Source: JAFCCL01 sp041645325 (GTDB lineage Archaea; Iainarchaeota; Iainarchaeia; Iainarchaeales; GCA-2688035). From it: a stretch of DNA of 56,581 bases. Positions 49,673 to 56,581 of this stretch are shown here, piece after piece (position 1 is the stretch's first letter; each line of letters opens with the position of its first letter). The stretch lies in NCBI GenBank assembly GCA_041645325.1, contig JBAZQI010000003.1:1-56581 (forward strand), given 5' to 3'. The notes below the pieces were generated by a model. That model was not told the origin of the DNA. It was given only the letters and a program-made list of their open reading frames with translations, and did no database searches. The position numbers were made by a program, and so were the translations under genes.

Positions 49673-50643
49673 TTGCCAAGCGCCTCCCTTGCGATTCCGG
49701 CGGCAAGGCCAAATGCAAACATTGCAGTCCTAAGTAATATCACAAAAGGCGAAACAATTGCAACAGCCTTGTCTTTTGAAAAAGCCCAGACTGCAAAAGG
49801 CAATGCCGTAAGGAAAAGCAGCAAAGCATTCAAGCCAAGCAAGAACGCAAGCCCTGGCCAAACAATTGCTGCAACTGCTGCAGGAAACAGCAGGTAAAAC
49901 AGCATTGCCTGAACCTTCACCATCTGGCTTGTGTAGCTGTCCTTCACCATCTTGCCCCTGTGCCTTTTGTAAACCTTTGTCCTCCAGAACGCCCTGTAAT
50001 ACTTGACCTTCAGGTATTTCCAAAGGCTTGTGGGGTGCGTGTGGTAAACGATTGCATTTGGGTTGAATATCATTTGGTGGCCTGCTTCGTGCACCCTGAA
50101 GCTGAAATCCGTGTCCTCGCCGCTTGCCATCGGGTAGCTTGTGTCAAAGCCTTTGAGCTTTTCAAAAATGCTTTTCCTGTAAGCGGCGCTGTAGCTTCCT
50201 ATAAAATCAATGGATTTTTGCCTTCGCATCTTTTCATACCTTTGCTCTATTTCCAGCTGGATCAGCCTTGCCACAAGCTCTTTTTGCCTGCATTTATACC
50301 GGCCTTGCACTCCCGCAACCATTTTGTCCGCAAACGGCTTCAGCATTTCTTCAAGCCAGTTTGGTTCGGCAATGCAATCAGAATCAGTGAAAACCACTAT
50401 TTCGCCTTTTGCGCTTTTTGCGCCGTTGTTCCGCGCAACCGCAGGCCCGGCATTTTTTTCCGTCAAAACCCTTGTTCCCCTGAAGCTTTCCGCAATTTCC
50501 CCTGTCTTGTCCCTGCTTCCGTCATCCACAACAATGGTTTCATAGCCCTTGAAGGACTGCCTTGACAATGACTCAAGGCATTTTCCGATTGTTTTTTCCG
50601 CATTGAAAGCAGGAACCACAATGCTTGCGATTGGCTTTGCCAT
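49669..50643 (-). CDS. GT2-family glycosyltransferase with C-terminal membrane helices
   Basis: The 324-residue protein has ASIVVPAFNAEKTIGKCLESLSRQSF, TIVVDDGSRDKTGEIAESF, GPAVARNNGAKSAKGEIVVFTDSDCIAEPNWL with the DSD metal motif, and GSYSAAYRKSIFEKLKGFDTSYPMASGEDTDFSFRVHEAGHQM. Three hydrophobic stretches near the C-terminus (LFYLLFPAAVAAIVWPGLAFLLG, LLLFLTALPFAVWAF, VILLRTAMFAFGLAAGI) anchor it. ATG 50643 is used; TTG one codon up is possible. Confidence 0.88.
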   Translation of the reverse strand: MAKPIASIVVPAFNAEKTIGKCLESLSRQSFKGYETIVVDDGSRDKTGEIAESFRGTRVLTEKNAGPAVARNNGAKSAKGEIVVFTDSDCIAEPNWLEEMLKPFADKMVAGVQGRYKCRQKELVARLIQLEIEQRYEKMRRQKSIDFIGSYSAAYRKSIFEKLKGFDTSYPMASGEDTDFSFRVHEAGHQMIFNPNAIVYHTHPTSLWKYLKVKYYRAFWRTKVYKRHRGKMVKDSYTSQMVKVQAMLFYLLFPAAVAAIVWPGLAFLLGLNALLLFLTALPFAVWAFSKDKAVAIVSPFVILLRTAMFAFGLAAGIAREALGK

Positions 50644-50670
50644 CAAAAAACCCCTAAAAATGCAAAATGG

Positions 50671-51609
50671 TCATGCCCTTTTTTCCACGAACAGGTGGTA
50701 AACGCCGTGATGGAACCTTTCCTCTGCAATCATTTCATCAATGCTCTTGTCAAACTCGCCTTGTTCCGGCAGGATTTCCTTTGAAACGATTTTTCCGGCA
50801 AACTTGAATGCATCCGGCGACTCCATGACCACCCTGCAATGCCTGAAGCCGCTTTCCTTCATAATCCTGAACAACTCAATCGTCTTTTCCCTGCCCATGA
50901 AATCAGCGTGAATTTCTATGAAGAACTGCATGTTCCTGTCCTTTTTCATCGTTTGGCCCATGCCCCGCAGTATTTCATACTCATAGCCTTCAACATCCAT
51001 CCTGACAATGTCCGGAAGCCTCTTGCCTTCAAGGAAAGAATCAAGGGAAGCAACCTCAACCGAAAGGGTTTCACCGCTCTGGTCAAGGCCAGGGTTCTTG
51101 CAGAATGTTGAAAGGTTGGATTGCCTTGAAACAAAAATGTCCTGCCGCCCGTTCTTGTCGCCAACAGCCAGCTGAAAAACCTCCATGTTGCCATAACCGT
51201 TTGCTTCAATGTTTTTCTTCAGCAATTCAATGTTCTGCGGAATCGGCTCTATTGCATAAACCTTTCCCTTTTTGCCGACAGCCTTTGCCTCCATGAGCGC
51301 ATAATAGCCGATGTTTGCGCCGGCATCAACAATCACCATATCTTCCCGCAGCCTCTTTTGAAACTCGTCCGTTGCATTGTTCTCGCGCTTTCCCCTCAAA
51401 TAAAGGTCGGAAGAAAGGCCCTTGTCCCTGATGTTCAAAAACATCCTGCTTCCCTGGATTTCCTTTAGCACAAAATCCTGCCTGTGCCTCACCCTTGCAA
51501 AAGCCATCCTTGCCCTCGTAACCCTGCGGTCAGCCCGAATAAGCACAATCTTTACGCAGCGCTGCAAAAAAATCAGCGGATTGTCCTGCGAAAGCCTTGC
51601 CCAATTCAT
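50671..51609 (-). CDS. FkbM-family methyltransferase
   Basis: A 312-residue SAM enzyme of the FkbM group, usually O-methylating sugars or polyketides. Motifs are DMVIVDAGANIGYYALMEAKAVG, VYAIEPIPQNIELLKKNIEANGY, VFQLAVGDKNG, ASLDSFLEG, DIVRMDVEGYEYEILRGM and FFIEIHADFMG. The first 60 residues are basic. The ATG overlaps the radical SAM stop by four bases. This is the fifth methyltransferase gene family member in the locus, so the mature glycan is probably methylated at several positions. Confidence 0.88.
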   Translation of the reverse strand: MNWARLSQDNPLIFLQRCVKIVLIRADRRVTRARMAFARVRHRQDFVLKEIQGSRMFLNIRDKGLSSDLYLRGKRENNATDEFQKRLREDMVIVDAGANIGYYALMEAKAVGKKGKVYAIEPIPQNIELLKKNIEANGYGNMEVFQLAVGDKNGRQDIFVSRQSNLSTFCKNPGLDQSGETLSVEVASLDSFLEGKRLPDIVRMDVEGYEYEILRGMGQTMKKDRNMQFFIEIHADFMGREKTIELFRIMKESGFRHCRVVMESPDAFKFAGKIVSKEILPEQGEFDKSIDEMIAEERFHHGVYHLFVEKRA

Positions 51610-53090
51610 TTTCTTTCATCTCCCACTGCTTTTTGAAGCTTTCCTTTTTTTGATTTTGCAACATACTTAATAAATGCCTTTCCGCCCTTCCAAAGCCTCG
51701 GAAATTCAGAGGGCTGTGCAACAACCTGCAAAGCCTTTCCGGCAATATAGCCAGGCCTGAAATAAAATTCCTTTCTTGCCCTGTCACACCATTCAACTAT
51801 TTCCTTATTTGACAAGCCCGGCATTGAAACCATGCAATTGTGCCACCCGTTTTCGTCAACCCAATCAGAAAAATCCCCGGAAACAAGCCAGCCCTTCTCC
51901 CTGAAAAAATCATAAGAGGCTGTTCCAGGATAAACCATTATCGGAAAAAACTGCGCAGAATCAGGGTTAAGCCTTTTGGCAAGCCTGATGGTTGCCATAA
52001 TGGTTTCGGCATTATCGCCCTGGTTGCCAACCATAAAACAGCCGTGCACAAGAATTCCCGCCTTATTTGCATCCCTCACAAATTGCTCCATTGCCGGAAC
52101 AACAGTGCCCTTTGAAACATTGTTCAAAACCTGCTGGCTCCCTGACTCAAAGCCAACGCACAAAAGCCTGCACCCGGCTTTTTTCATAAGCTTCAATGTT
52201 TCCAAAGGGACATCGGCCCTTGCATTGCAGCTCCACTTTACCTTTATCCCTTCCATTATCTTTGCCCTGCAGAACTCATCAACGCGCCCCCGGTCTGCCG
52301 TAAAAGTGTCATCCTCAAAAAAAACCTCCTTGGCATCAGGAAAGCTTTTCTCAATGAATTTCAATTCCCCAATGACATTTGCAATGCCCCTTTTCCTATA
52401 AGGCCCTGTGTTGAGATTCTGCACCCAGTTGCAAAATTTGCATTTGTAGGGGCAGCCCCTTCCCGCAACAATCGCAATCTCAGGATAAAGGTTTGCGCTG
52501 TAAAAATAATCCCTGTAATTCAAATGCTTTTTGTAAACAGAACTCACAAAAGGCAATTCGTCCAAATCCAAAATCTTTTCCCTCAGGTCATTCAAAACAG
52601 CCTTTCCGCCTTTCCTAAAAGCAATGCCCTTCACTTTCCCAAGAGCCGGCTTTTTCTTTCCAAGCTCTTCCGCAAGCTCCCTCAGCGTGTAATCGTATTC
52701 CTGCACGCACACCGCATCAACAGCCTTTGACATCCTCAGGGTTTCCTTTGGCAGCGCGCTCACATGCGTTCCAACAAGCACGCCAAAGCAATCATGCGCT
52801 TTTTTTATTTCTTCAAGCACCTCAACGTCATTCTTTATGCTGGCCGTGCTGGTATCCAGGACAGCCATATCCGGCTTAAAATCCTTCACAATGCCAAGCA
52901 CCTGCTCCCTTGAAAGCGGCACGGCAGGCGCATCCACAAGCTTCACTTCATGCCCTGCCTTTTCCAAAACCCCTGTGGCATAAGCAAGCCAGATTGGGTA
53001 ATAAATTGTGCCCCCTTTGGTTACGCACGGGCTTCTGCTGCTCCTGCTGTACTTTGGAAAAAACGGCGGGTTCAGCATCAAAATTCGCAT
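51606..53090 (-). CDS. B12-binding-domain radical SAM enzyme
   Basis: The longest of the three class B-type enzymes, 494 residues. The cobalamin domain has MRILMLNPPFFPKYSRSSRSPCV, LAYATGVLEKAGHEVKLVDAPAV, VLVGTHVSALPKETL and VCVQEYDYTLREL. The cluster motif is GRGCPYKCKFCNWVQ, followed by FFEDDTFTADRGRVDEFCRAKI, LMKKAGCRLLCVGFESGSQQVLNNV and GCFMVGNQGDNAETI. The tail ARKEFYFRPGYI matches the other two. It sits between rmlA and the FkbM gene, all coupled, so a dTDP-sugar or the growing glycan is a likely substrate. Confidence 0.88.
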   Translation of the reverse strand: MRILMLNPPFFPKYSRSSRSPCVTKGGTIYYPIWLAYATGVLEKAGHEVKLVDAPAVPLSREQVLGIVKDFKPDMAVLDTSTASIKNDVEVLEEIKKAHDCFGVLVGTHVSALPKETLRMSKAVDAVCVQEYDYTLRELAEELGKKKPALGKVKGIAFRKGGKAVLNDLREKILDLDELPFVSSVYKKHLNYRDYFYSANLYPEIAIVAGRGCPYKCKFCNWVQNLNTGPYRKRGIANVIGELKFIEKSFPDAKEVFFEDDTFTADRGRVDEFCRAKIMEGIKVKWSCNARADVPLETLKLMKKAGCRLLCVGFESGSQQVLNNVSKGTVVPAMEQFVRDANKAGILVHGCFMVGNQGDNAETIMATIRLAKRLNPDSAQFFPIMVYPGTASYDFFREKGWLVSGDFSDWVDENGWHNCMVSMPGLSNKEIVEWCDRARKEFYFRPGYIAGKALQVVAQPSEFPRLWKGGKAFIKYVAKSKKGKLQKAVGDERK

Positions 53091-53096
53091 TGCATT

Positions 53097-53834
53097 TCAC
53101 TTTTCTTTTTCGCTCAGCTTTTTTGTTTCAAGGTTCGCATGCAGCAAATCCTCAAAATCGCCGGCATCAAGCCATTTTCCCTTCAAAAACTCTGCCCTCA
53201 GCGAATTTTTCTCCAAGTAATGCCTTTGCACATCGGTTATTTCCGTTTCGCCCCTTTTTGACGGCCTGAGCTTCCTGATTACGTCAAAAACATTCGGGCT
53301 CAAAAAGTAAATGCCAACAATTATGTTGCTGCTGGGAGGCTCGCTTGGCTTTTCAATCACTTTCACAACCTTGTTCCCTTCAACAACCGCAACGCCGCTT
53401 TTTTTCGCCTCTTCCATTGTGCCCCTGTAAAGCAAAATCTGCATTTCTTCCTTGTTCCGCACAAACTCGTCCGCAAACAGCCTGAGGGATTCAAACACAA
53501 TGTTGTCGCCATTGATTGAAATGAATTTGTCTTCGCCGACAAAATCCTCGGCCAAAGAAATCGCGCTCGGGATTCCGCCTGCCTCATCCTGCACCCTGTA
53601 CGTAAACTTCACGCCAAAATCCTTGCCGCTGCCAAGATGCGCAAAAAGGTCGCCTGCATGGTAAGTTCCGGTTATCACAAGAATGTCCTTCACGCCTGCA
53701 CTCTTGAGCATTTCAATCGGGTAATAAATCATCGGCTTGTTGTAAACCGGAAGAAGATGCTTGTTGCAAACTTTGGTGAGGGGAAACAAACGACTTCCAG
53801 TTCCCCCTGCAAGAATTACTCCACGAAGCGCCAT
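53097..53834 (-). CDS. rmlA: Glucose-1-phosphate thymidylyltransferase
   Basis: The 245-residue enzyme makes dTDP-glucose. The N-terminus is RGVILAGGTGSRLFPLTKVCNKHLLPVYNKPMIYYPIEMLKSAGV, nearly the textbook RmlA sequence. INGDNIVFE, EKPSEPPSSNIIVGIYFLSPNVFDVI, RGETEITDVQRHYLE and KWLDAGDFEDLLHA follow. It is shorter than bacterial RmlA (about 290 residues), lacking the C-terminal helices. The ATG 53834 is fixed by GGAGG nine bases upstream. RmlB is encoded 1 kb upstream; rmlC and rmlD are absent here, so the end product need not be rhamnose. Confidence 0.9.
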   Translation of the reverse strand: MALRGVILAGGTGSRLFPLTKVCNKHLLPVYNKPMIYYPIEMLKSAGVKDILVITGTYHAGDLFAHLGSGKDFGVKFTYRVQDEAGGIPSAISLAEDFVGEDKFISINGDNIVFESLRLFADEFVRNKEEMQILLYRGTMEEAKKSGVAVVEGNKVVKVIEKPSEPPSSNIIVGIYFLSPNVFDVIRKLRPSKRGETEITDVQRHYLEKNSLRAEFLKGKWLDAGDFEDLLHANLETKKLSEKEK

Positions 53835-53836
53835 TT

Positions 53837-54127
53837 TCAAAACCTCCACTGGCTAAATCTTTCGTCTAAATATTCTTTTAAAATAAGTAAAAATGATAAT
53901 ACTGAATAAGGCGCAATTTCTTTAGCAAAAAGATATCCTGTCAGAACATAAGAATAAATAAGAACAAAGCCTAGACCTGTAACTGCATTAATTGGTTCTA
54001 TACTGCATAAAATTGGAATGCCTCCCAGCAAAAAGCTAATCAATATGCTCGTAATGTATGGATTTCTAGCCATAAATATCTTGGATTGCACGCCGCTCCA
54101 TTCTTCTTCAATAAATTCTTTTATCAT
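53837..54127 (-). CDS. Small membrane protein of unknown function
   Basis: A 96-residue AT-rich gene. The protein has a hydrophilic start (MIKEFIEEEWSGVQSKIFMARN), two probable membrane helices (YITSILISFLLGGIPILC and VTGLGFVLIYSYVLTGYLFA) and a C-terminal amphipathic part ending ERFSQWRF. A GGTGA site precedes the ATG. Its stop lies three bases before the rmlA start, inside the rmlA ribosome-binding region. Base composition differs from rmlA and rmlB on either side, so it may be part of a small insertion. I do not recognise the family. Confidence 0.55.
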   Translation of the reverse strand: MIKEFIEEEWSGVQSKIFMARNPYITSILISFLLGGIPILCSIEPINAVTGLGFVLIYSYVLTGYLFAKEIAPYSVLSFLLILKEYLDERFSQWRF

Positions 54128-54170
54128 CTTTTTTCACCAACTGCTTCCGCCATTGTACCGCACTGTTTTG

Positions 54171-54184
54171 ATATATTTAAATTT
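54171..54184. promoter_or_regulatory. Bidirectional AT-rich promoter
   Basis: ATATATTTAAATTT is TATA-like on both strands. It is 22-35 bases before the plus-strand ATG at 54206 and about 45 bases before the minus-strand ATG at 54127. Confidence 0.45.
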
Positions 54185-54205
54185 GTTTGCAATGTATTAT
54201 TTTGT

Positions 54206-54316
54206 ATGAGCAGAAATACTAAGATAAGGGCATTTGTGGAATCTGTTAAGGAAGCCAAAAAAGACCCTTCTTTCAGGAAATTCATCCGGCAATTCATTAA
54301 GTATCACACGACGTAA
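54206..54316 (+). CDS. 36-residue basic peptide of unknown function
   Basis: A short plus-strand frame starting at the ATG of 54206, at leaderless distance from the TATA box. It encodes MSRNTKIRAFVESVKEAKKD followed by PSFRKFIRQFIKYHTT, an amphipathic helix of alternating basic and hydrophobic residues. Its last 20 bases overlap the end of the convergent PIN gene. The codon pattern and helix argue for a real small protein; length and lack of known relatives argue caution. Confidence 0.4.
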   Translation: MSRNTKIRAFVESVKEAKKDPSFRKFIRQFIKYHTT

Positions 54317-54815
54317 CTATTTTTTTGAAGTTCTTATAGTCAAAGAATGTTGGTGTTCTGATTAGGTGTTTTCCATTTACCACTTGGTAGCTGTCTACAG
54401 CTTTCTTTGAAAGCATTGTTTTGTTGTCTTCGCTCACTACCATGTCAAGGTTCTTTAACGCGGCTGAAGCGACAATAAGAAAATCGTTTTTTATTTTTTG
54501 CCAGCTTTGAACCCCCTTGTTTCCCTTGAACTCTTTGAAGTATTCTTTAGCCAGTTCTTCGGTTTGTTTGGTTACTGGAATTACATGTTTTCCGGCAATC
54601 AAGTCAAAGTTGTTCAATAGCAGCATCCTATAACCCTGCATTGTTTCTGTTTTTTTCTCTTTTGGGGTATCCCTTAACTCCTTTCTAATCACGGTATTTC
54701 CATAGACTACAATCCTATTGCAGCTTGTGATTCTTTGAACCAAATCCAGGTCAAACTCGATTACATAACCGTAAATGTTTGTATCCAACAAAACCCTTAA
54801 TCTGCCCATTTTCAT
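54297..54815 (-). CDS. PIN-domain protein
   Basis: The 172-residue frame has RVLLDTNIYGYVIEFD with the first metal-binding Asp, YGNTVIRKELRDTP with a Glu, and KNDFLIVASAALKNLDMVVSEDNKTMLSKKAV with the later acidic residues, so a Mg2+-dependent RNase is likely. The ATG at 54815 overlaps the rmlB stop by four bases. No antitoxin is encoded upstream in the usual way; the small convergent plus-strand frame is the only unassigned neighbour. The gene is AT-richer than rmlA and rmlB. Confidence 0.8.
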   Translation of the reverse strand: MKMGRLRVLLDTNIYGYVIEFDLDLVQRITSCNRIVVYGNTVIRKELRDTPKEKKTETMQGYRMLLLNNFDLIAGKHVIPVTKQTEELAKEYFKEFKGNKGVQSWQKIKNDFLIVASAALKNLDMVVSEDNKTMLSKKAVDSYQVVNGKHLIRTPTFFDYKNFKKIVTSCDT

Positions 54816-55771
54816 TCCACCAATTGCTTCCACCATTTTTCATTCTGCTTGTACCATTGCACAGTTTCGTGCAATCCTTTCCTGAAATCGGTTTTTGGCT
54901 TCCAGCCAAGCTCTTTTTCAATCTTGCTGCAGTCAAGGCTGTATCTCAAGTCATGTCCAAGCCTGTCAGGCACGCGCTCAATCATTTCTTCTCCTTTTCC
55001 AAGCTCTTTGAGAATAATTTTTGTGAGCTCAATGTTCTGCAGCTCGTTGCCGCCGCCGATATTGTAAATTTCCCCGGCTTTTCCTTTTTCAAGCACCGCC
55101 TCAATGCCATTGCAATTGTCCAAAACAAAAAGCCAATCCCTTACATTCTTGCCCTCCCCATAAAGAGGCACTTTTTTTCCGCGCATCAGGTTTGTTATGA
55201 ACAGCGGAACAACCTTTTCCGGAAACTGGTACATTCCATAATTGTTGCTGCTTCTGGTGACAAGCACAGGCAGGCCGTACGTTGTATAATAGCCCATTGC
55301 AAGCAATTCGCCGCCTGCCTTTGCGGCACTGTAAGGGTTCCTTGGATTCAACATGTCGGTTTCCTTAAAGCTGCCGTTTGCAATCTGGCCATAAACCTCG
55401 TCTGTTGAAATCTGCAAAAAGCGCTTCACGTTTTGCTTCCGCGCTTCCTCGCAGAGCACTTTTACTCCCAAAAAATTGGTTTTTGCAAAAGCATCCGCAT
55501 TCTCAATAGAGCGGTCAACATGGCTCTCCGCGGCAAAATTAACCACAGCCTCGCAGCCTTGCATTGCCCTTTCCACATCTTTGGGAGCGCAAATGTCCCC
55601 TTTCACAAATTTGTAATTGCCCCCACCCTCCAAATCCTGCAGGTTCTCCCTTCTTCCGGCATAAGTCAGCTTGTCAAGGTTCACAATCTCATCGCCCGGC
55701 TTTTTCTCCAAATGCCTTCTGATGTAATTGCTTCCAATGAAACCGCAGCCGCCAGTAACAAGAATCTTCAC
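54812..55771 (-). CDS. rmlB: dTDP-glucose 4,6-dehydratase
   Basis: The 319-residue SDR converts dTDP-glucose to dTDP-4-keto-6-deoxyglucose. It shows ILVTGGCGFIGSNYIRRHLEK, NLDKLTYAGRRENLQDLE, NFAAESHVDRSIENADAFAKTNFLGVKVLCEEAR, the catalytic region ISTDEVYGQI, NPYSAAKAGGELLAMGYYTTYGLPVLVTRSSNNYG, QFPEKVVPLFI and LYGEGKNVRDWLFVLDNC. The Asp-Glu pair after Thr in STDEVYG is typical of RmlB. It heads a minus-strand run that includes the PIN gene and leads to rmlA. Confidence 0.93.
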   Translation of the reverse strand: MKILVTGGCGFIGSNYIRRHLEKKPGDEIVNLDKLTYAGRRENLQDLEGGGNYKFVKGDICAPKDVERAMQGCEAVVNFAAESHVDRSIENADAFAKTNFLGVKVLCEEARKQNVKRFLQISTDEVYGQIANGSFKETDMLNPRNPYSAAKAGGELLAMGYYTTYGLPVLVTRSSNNYGMYQFPEKVVPLFITNLMRGKKVPLYGEGKNVRDWLFVLDNCNGIEAVLEKGKAGEIYNIGGGNELQNIELTKIILKELGKGEEMIERVPDRLGHDLRYSLDCSKIEKELGWKPKTDFRKGLHETVQWYKQNEKWWKQLVE

Positions 55772-55792
55772 AAAATCACCAAAAAGCCCGCC

Positions 55793-55814
55793 ATATATAT
55801 TATATAATATAATC
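55793..55814 (-). promoter_or_regulatory. AT-only promoter element of rmlB
   Basis: A 21-base run of only A and T, largely palindromic around TATATTATATAATATA, lies 22-43 bases before the rmlB ATG. It is the natural TATA region for this operon. Confidence 0.5.
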
Positions 55815-55883
55815 TTTATCCCCGCGAATTCTTAAATAGGATTTGGTGCATTCCTCAAACGGCAAAAAAACACGGCATTGCCC

Positions 55884-56441
55884 TCATTTTGCCTTTTTTC
55901 CCACAATTGAAAAGTAGGCCGTGCCCAGGTGCCTTGGGAAAAGATAGTCTATGGATTGCCGCCAAAAAAGCTTTTTTTCAACAATCTCAAGGCCAAGCAT
56001 TTTGAACATTGTTTCAATGTGGCCTGGCTGGAACATCATTTTGTGCTGGACAGCAAGCTCTTGGCTTTCCTTGAACCATAACAATGCATGGTAGTTTCCA
56101 AAAGGCCTGCCCTTTTTGTGGTAGCGCCAGTAATCCGCATTGTCGGCAATTACCTGCACAAAGCCATTTGGCTTTGCGTAAATTGCGCAATTGCGCAAAA
56201 ACTGCATTGGGTTTCCCATATGGTCCAAAACGCTTGCGCTGTAAACCAAGTCAAAAGCGTTCCGGAATTTTTCCGGAAGCGGATTTTCAAGGTCCCATGC
56301 CAAATCAGCGCAATCTGTTTTAAAATAGTCCACGCCAAACGCGCCTTCAATCTTGTTGTTCCCGCACCCCAGGTCAAGCTTTTTTCCCGAGATTTCGAAA
56401 ACAGGCACTTCTATGTTACGCGACTCGTTTATCCCATGCAT
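55884..56441 (-). CDS. Class I SAM-dependent methyltransferase
   Basis: A 185-residue methyltransferase: KKLDLGCGNNKIEGAFGVDYFKTDCADLAWDLENPLPEKF (SAM loop and acidic end), FDLVYSASVLDHMGNPMQFLRNCAIYAKPNGFVQVIADN and a His/Trp-rich C-terminal half, YWRYHKKGRPFGNYHALLWF. I choose the ATG at 56441 because it is 23 bases from the TATA box at 56464-56473; a TTG seven codons upstream would sit against the box. It is a single-gene unit before rmlB, separated by 112 bases. Confidence 0.8.
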   Translation of the reverse strand: MHGINESRNIEVPVFEISGKKLDLGCGNNKIEGAFGVDYFKTDCADLAWDLENPLPEKFRNAFDLVYSASVLDHMGNPMQFLRNCAIYAKPNGFVQVIADNADYWRYHKKGRPFGNYHALLWFKESQELAVQHKMMFQPGHIETMFKMLGLEIVEKKLFWRQSIDYLFPRHLGTAYFSIVGKKAK

Positions 56442-56463
56442 CTTTAAACCATACGGACGCAAA

Positions 56464-56473
56464 AAGATTTAAA
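56464..56473. promoter_or_regulatory. Shared TATA box between divergent genes
   Basis: AAGATTTAAACT contains TTTAAA, readable on both strands. It is 23-32 bases before the methyltransferase ATG (minus, 56441) and about 33-42 bases before the GT2 ATG (plus, 56506), fitting short leaders both ways. Confidence 0.45.
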
Positions 56474-56505
56474 CTGTATTCCCTTATGTTTTGTGTGATT
56501 CAAAA

Positions 56506-56581
56506 ATGGCCTCTTCTTCCGCCAGCAAAAAACCGGTATCCAAATCAATTTCCGTTTTCTTTCCGGCTTACAATGACGAAG
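56506..56581 (+). CDS. GT2-family glycosyltransferase, N-terminal fragment
   Basis: The last 76 bases open with ATG and encode a Ser/Lys-rich lead followed by SISVFFPAYNDE, the first strand and nucleotide-binding loop of GT2 glycosyltransferases (usual form VPAYNEE). The gene runs out of the window after 25 codons. It probably continues the glycan locus or encodes a dolichol-phosphate-type sugar synthase. Confidence 0.7.
   Translation, partial: MASSSASKKPVSKSISVFFPAYNDE

Overview
The window looks archaeal. Many starts sit 20-45 bases downstream of TTTAAA-type TATA boxes, TTG and GTG starts are frequent, and there is a UDP-sugar dehydrogenase split by an intein. It also carries a DUF2080-like domain protein, HicBA, an AbrB/PIN pair and a PIN protein. 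The style (dense same-strand blocks, 1-4 base overlaps, Lys-rich small proteins, many glycan genes) would suit a DPANN-type lineage such as Diapherotrites or Micrarchaeota. That placement is a guess, since no ribosomal or rRNA gene is present.

Layout. 1-7.4 kb is mixed: the end of a small membrane exporter, a nucleotidyltransferase-HEPN protein, an MTA/adenine salvage operon (apt, mtnP), HicBA, a very basic unknown protein next to a phosphoglycosyltransferase-like protein without its membrane hairpin, a sugar nucleotidyltransferase, a TIM-barrel isomerase and an AbrB/PIN pair. 7.5-13.4 kb (plus strand) makes UDP-sugars: intein-containing UDP-glucose dehydrogenase, nucleotidyltransferase, UDP-glucuronate decarboxylase (UDP-xylose) and a UDP-HexNAc dehydrogenase. 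13.4-16.8 kb (minus) is an unusual operon: a winged-helix/pyruvate kinase fusion, ATP sulfurylase and APS kinase. 17-25.4 kb (minus) carries a CDP-alcohol phosphotransferase, a NodB-like deacetylase, an AAC(3)-like acyltransferase, a hydroxyacyl-CoA dehydrogenase, two methyltransferases, a carbamoyltransferase and a GT4. Its last 3.6 kb is clearly AT-richer than the rest.

25.7-35.2 kb holds a TylF-type methyltransferase, two flippases, two B12-type radical SAM enzymes, a dolichol-phosphate-type GT2 and a GT-C membrane glycosyltransferase, with two copies of a ~105-nt hairpin element. 35.3-40.8 kb (minus) is a nonulosonic-acid operon (PseB-, PseC-, PseH-, PseF/PseG-, PseI-like). 40.9-48.4 kb (minus) has glycosyltransferases, WecB, an alpha/alpha-toroid protein, a WbpD-like acetyltransferase and a LegB-like dehydratase. 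48.6-55.8 kb (minus) has glycosyltransferases, an FkbM methyltransferase, a third B12 radical SAM enzyme and rmlA/rmlB around an AT-rich insert with a PIN protein. The window ends with a methyltransferase and the start of a GT2.

Together this is a large surface-glycan locus. It makes activated sugars (UDP-GlcA, UDP-Xyl, UDP-HexNAcA, dTDP-4-keto-6-deoxyglucose, a CMP-nonulosonate), assembles them on a lipid, decorates them by methylation, carbamoylation, acylation, deacetylation and perhaps sulfation, and flips the product. No oligosaccharyltransferase, polymerase or sulfotransferase is recognised here. I found no tRNA, rRNA, CRISPR array or insertion sequence by eye.
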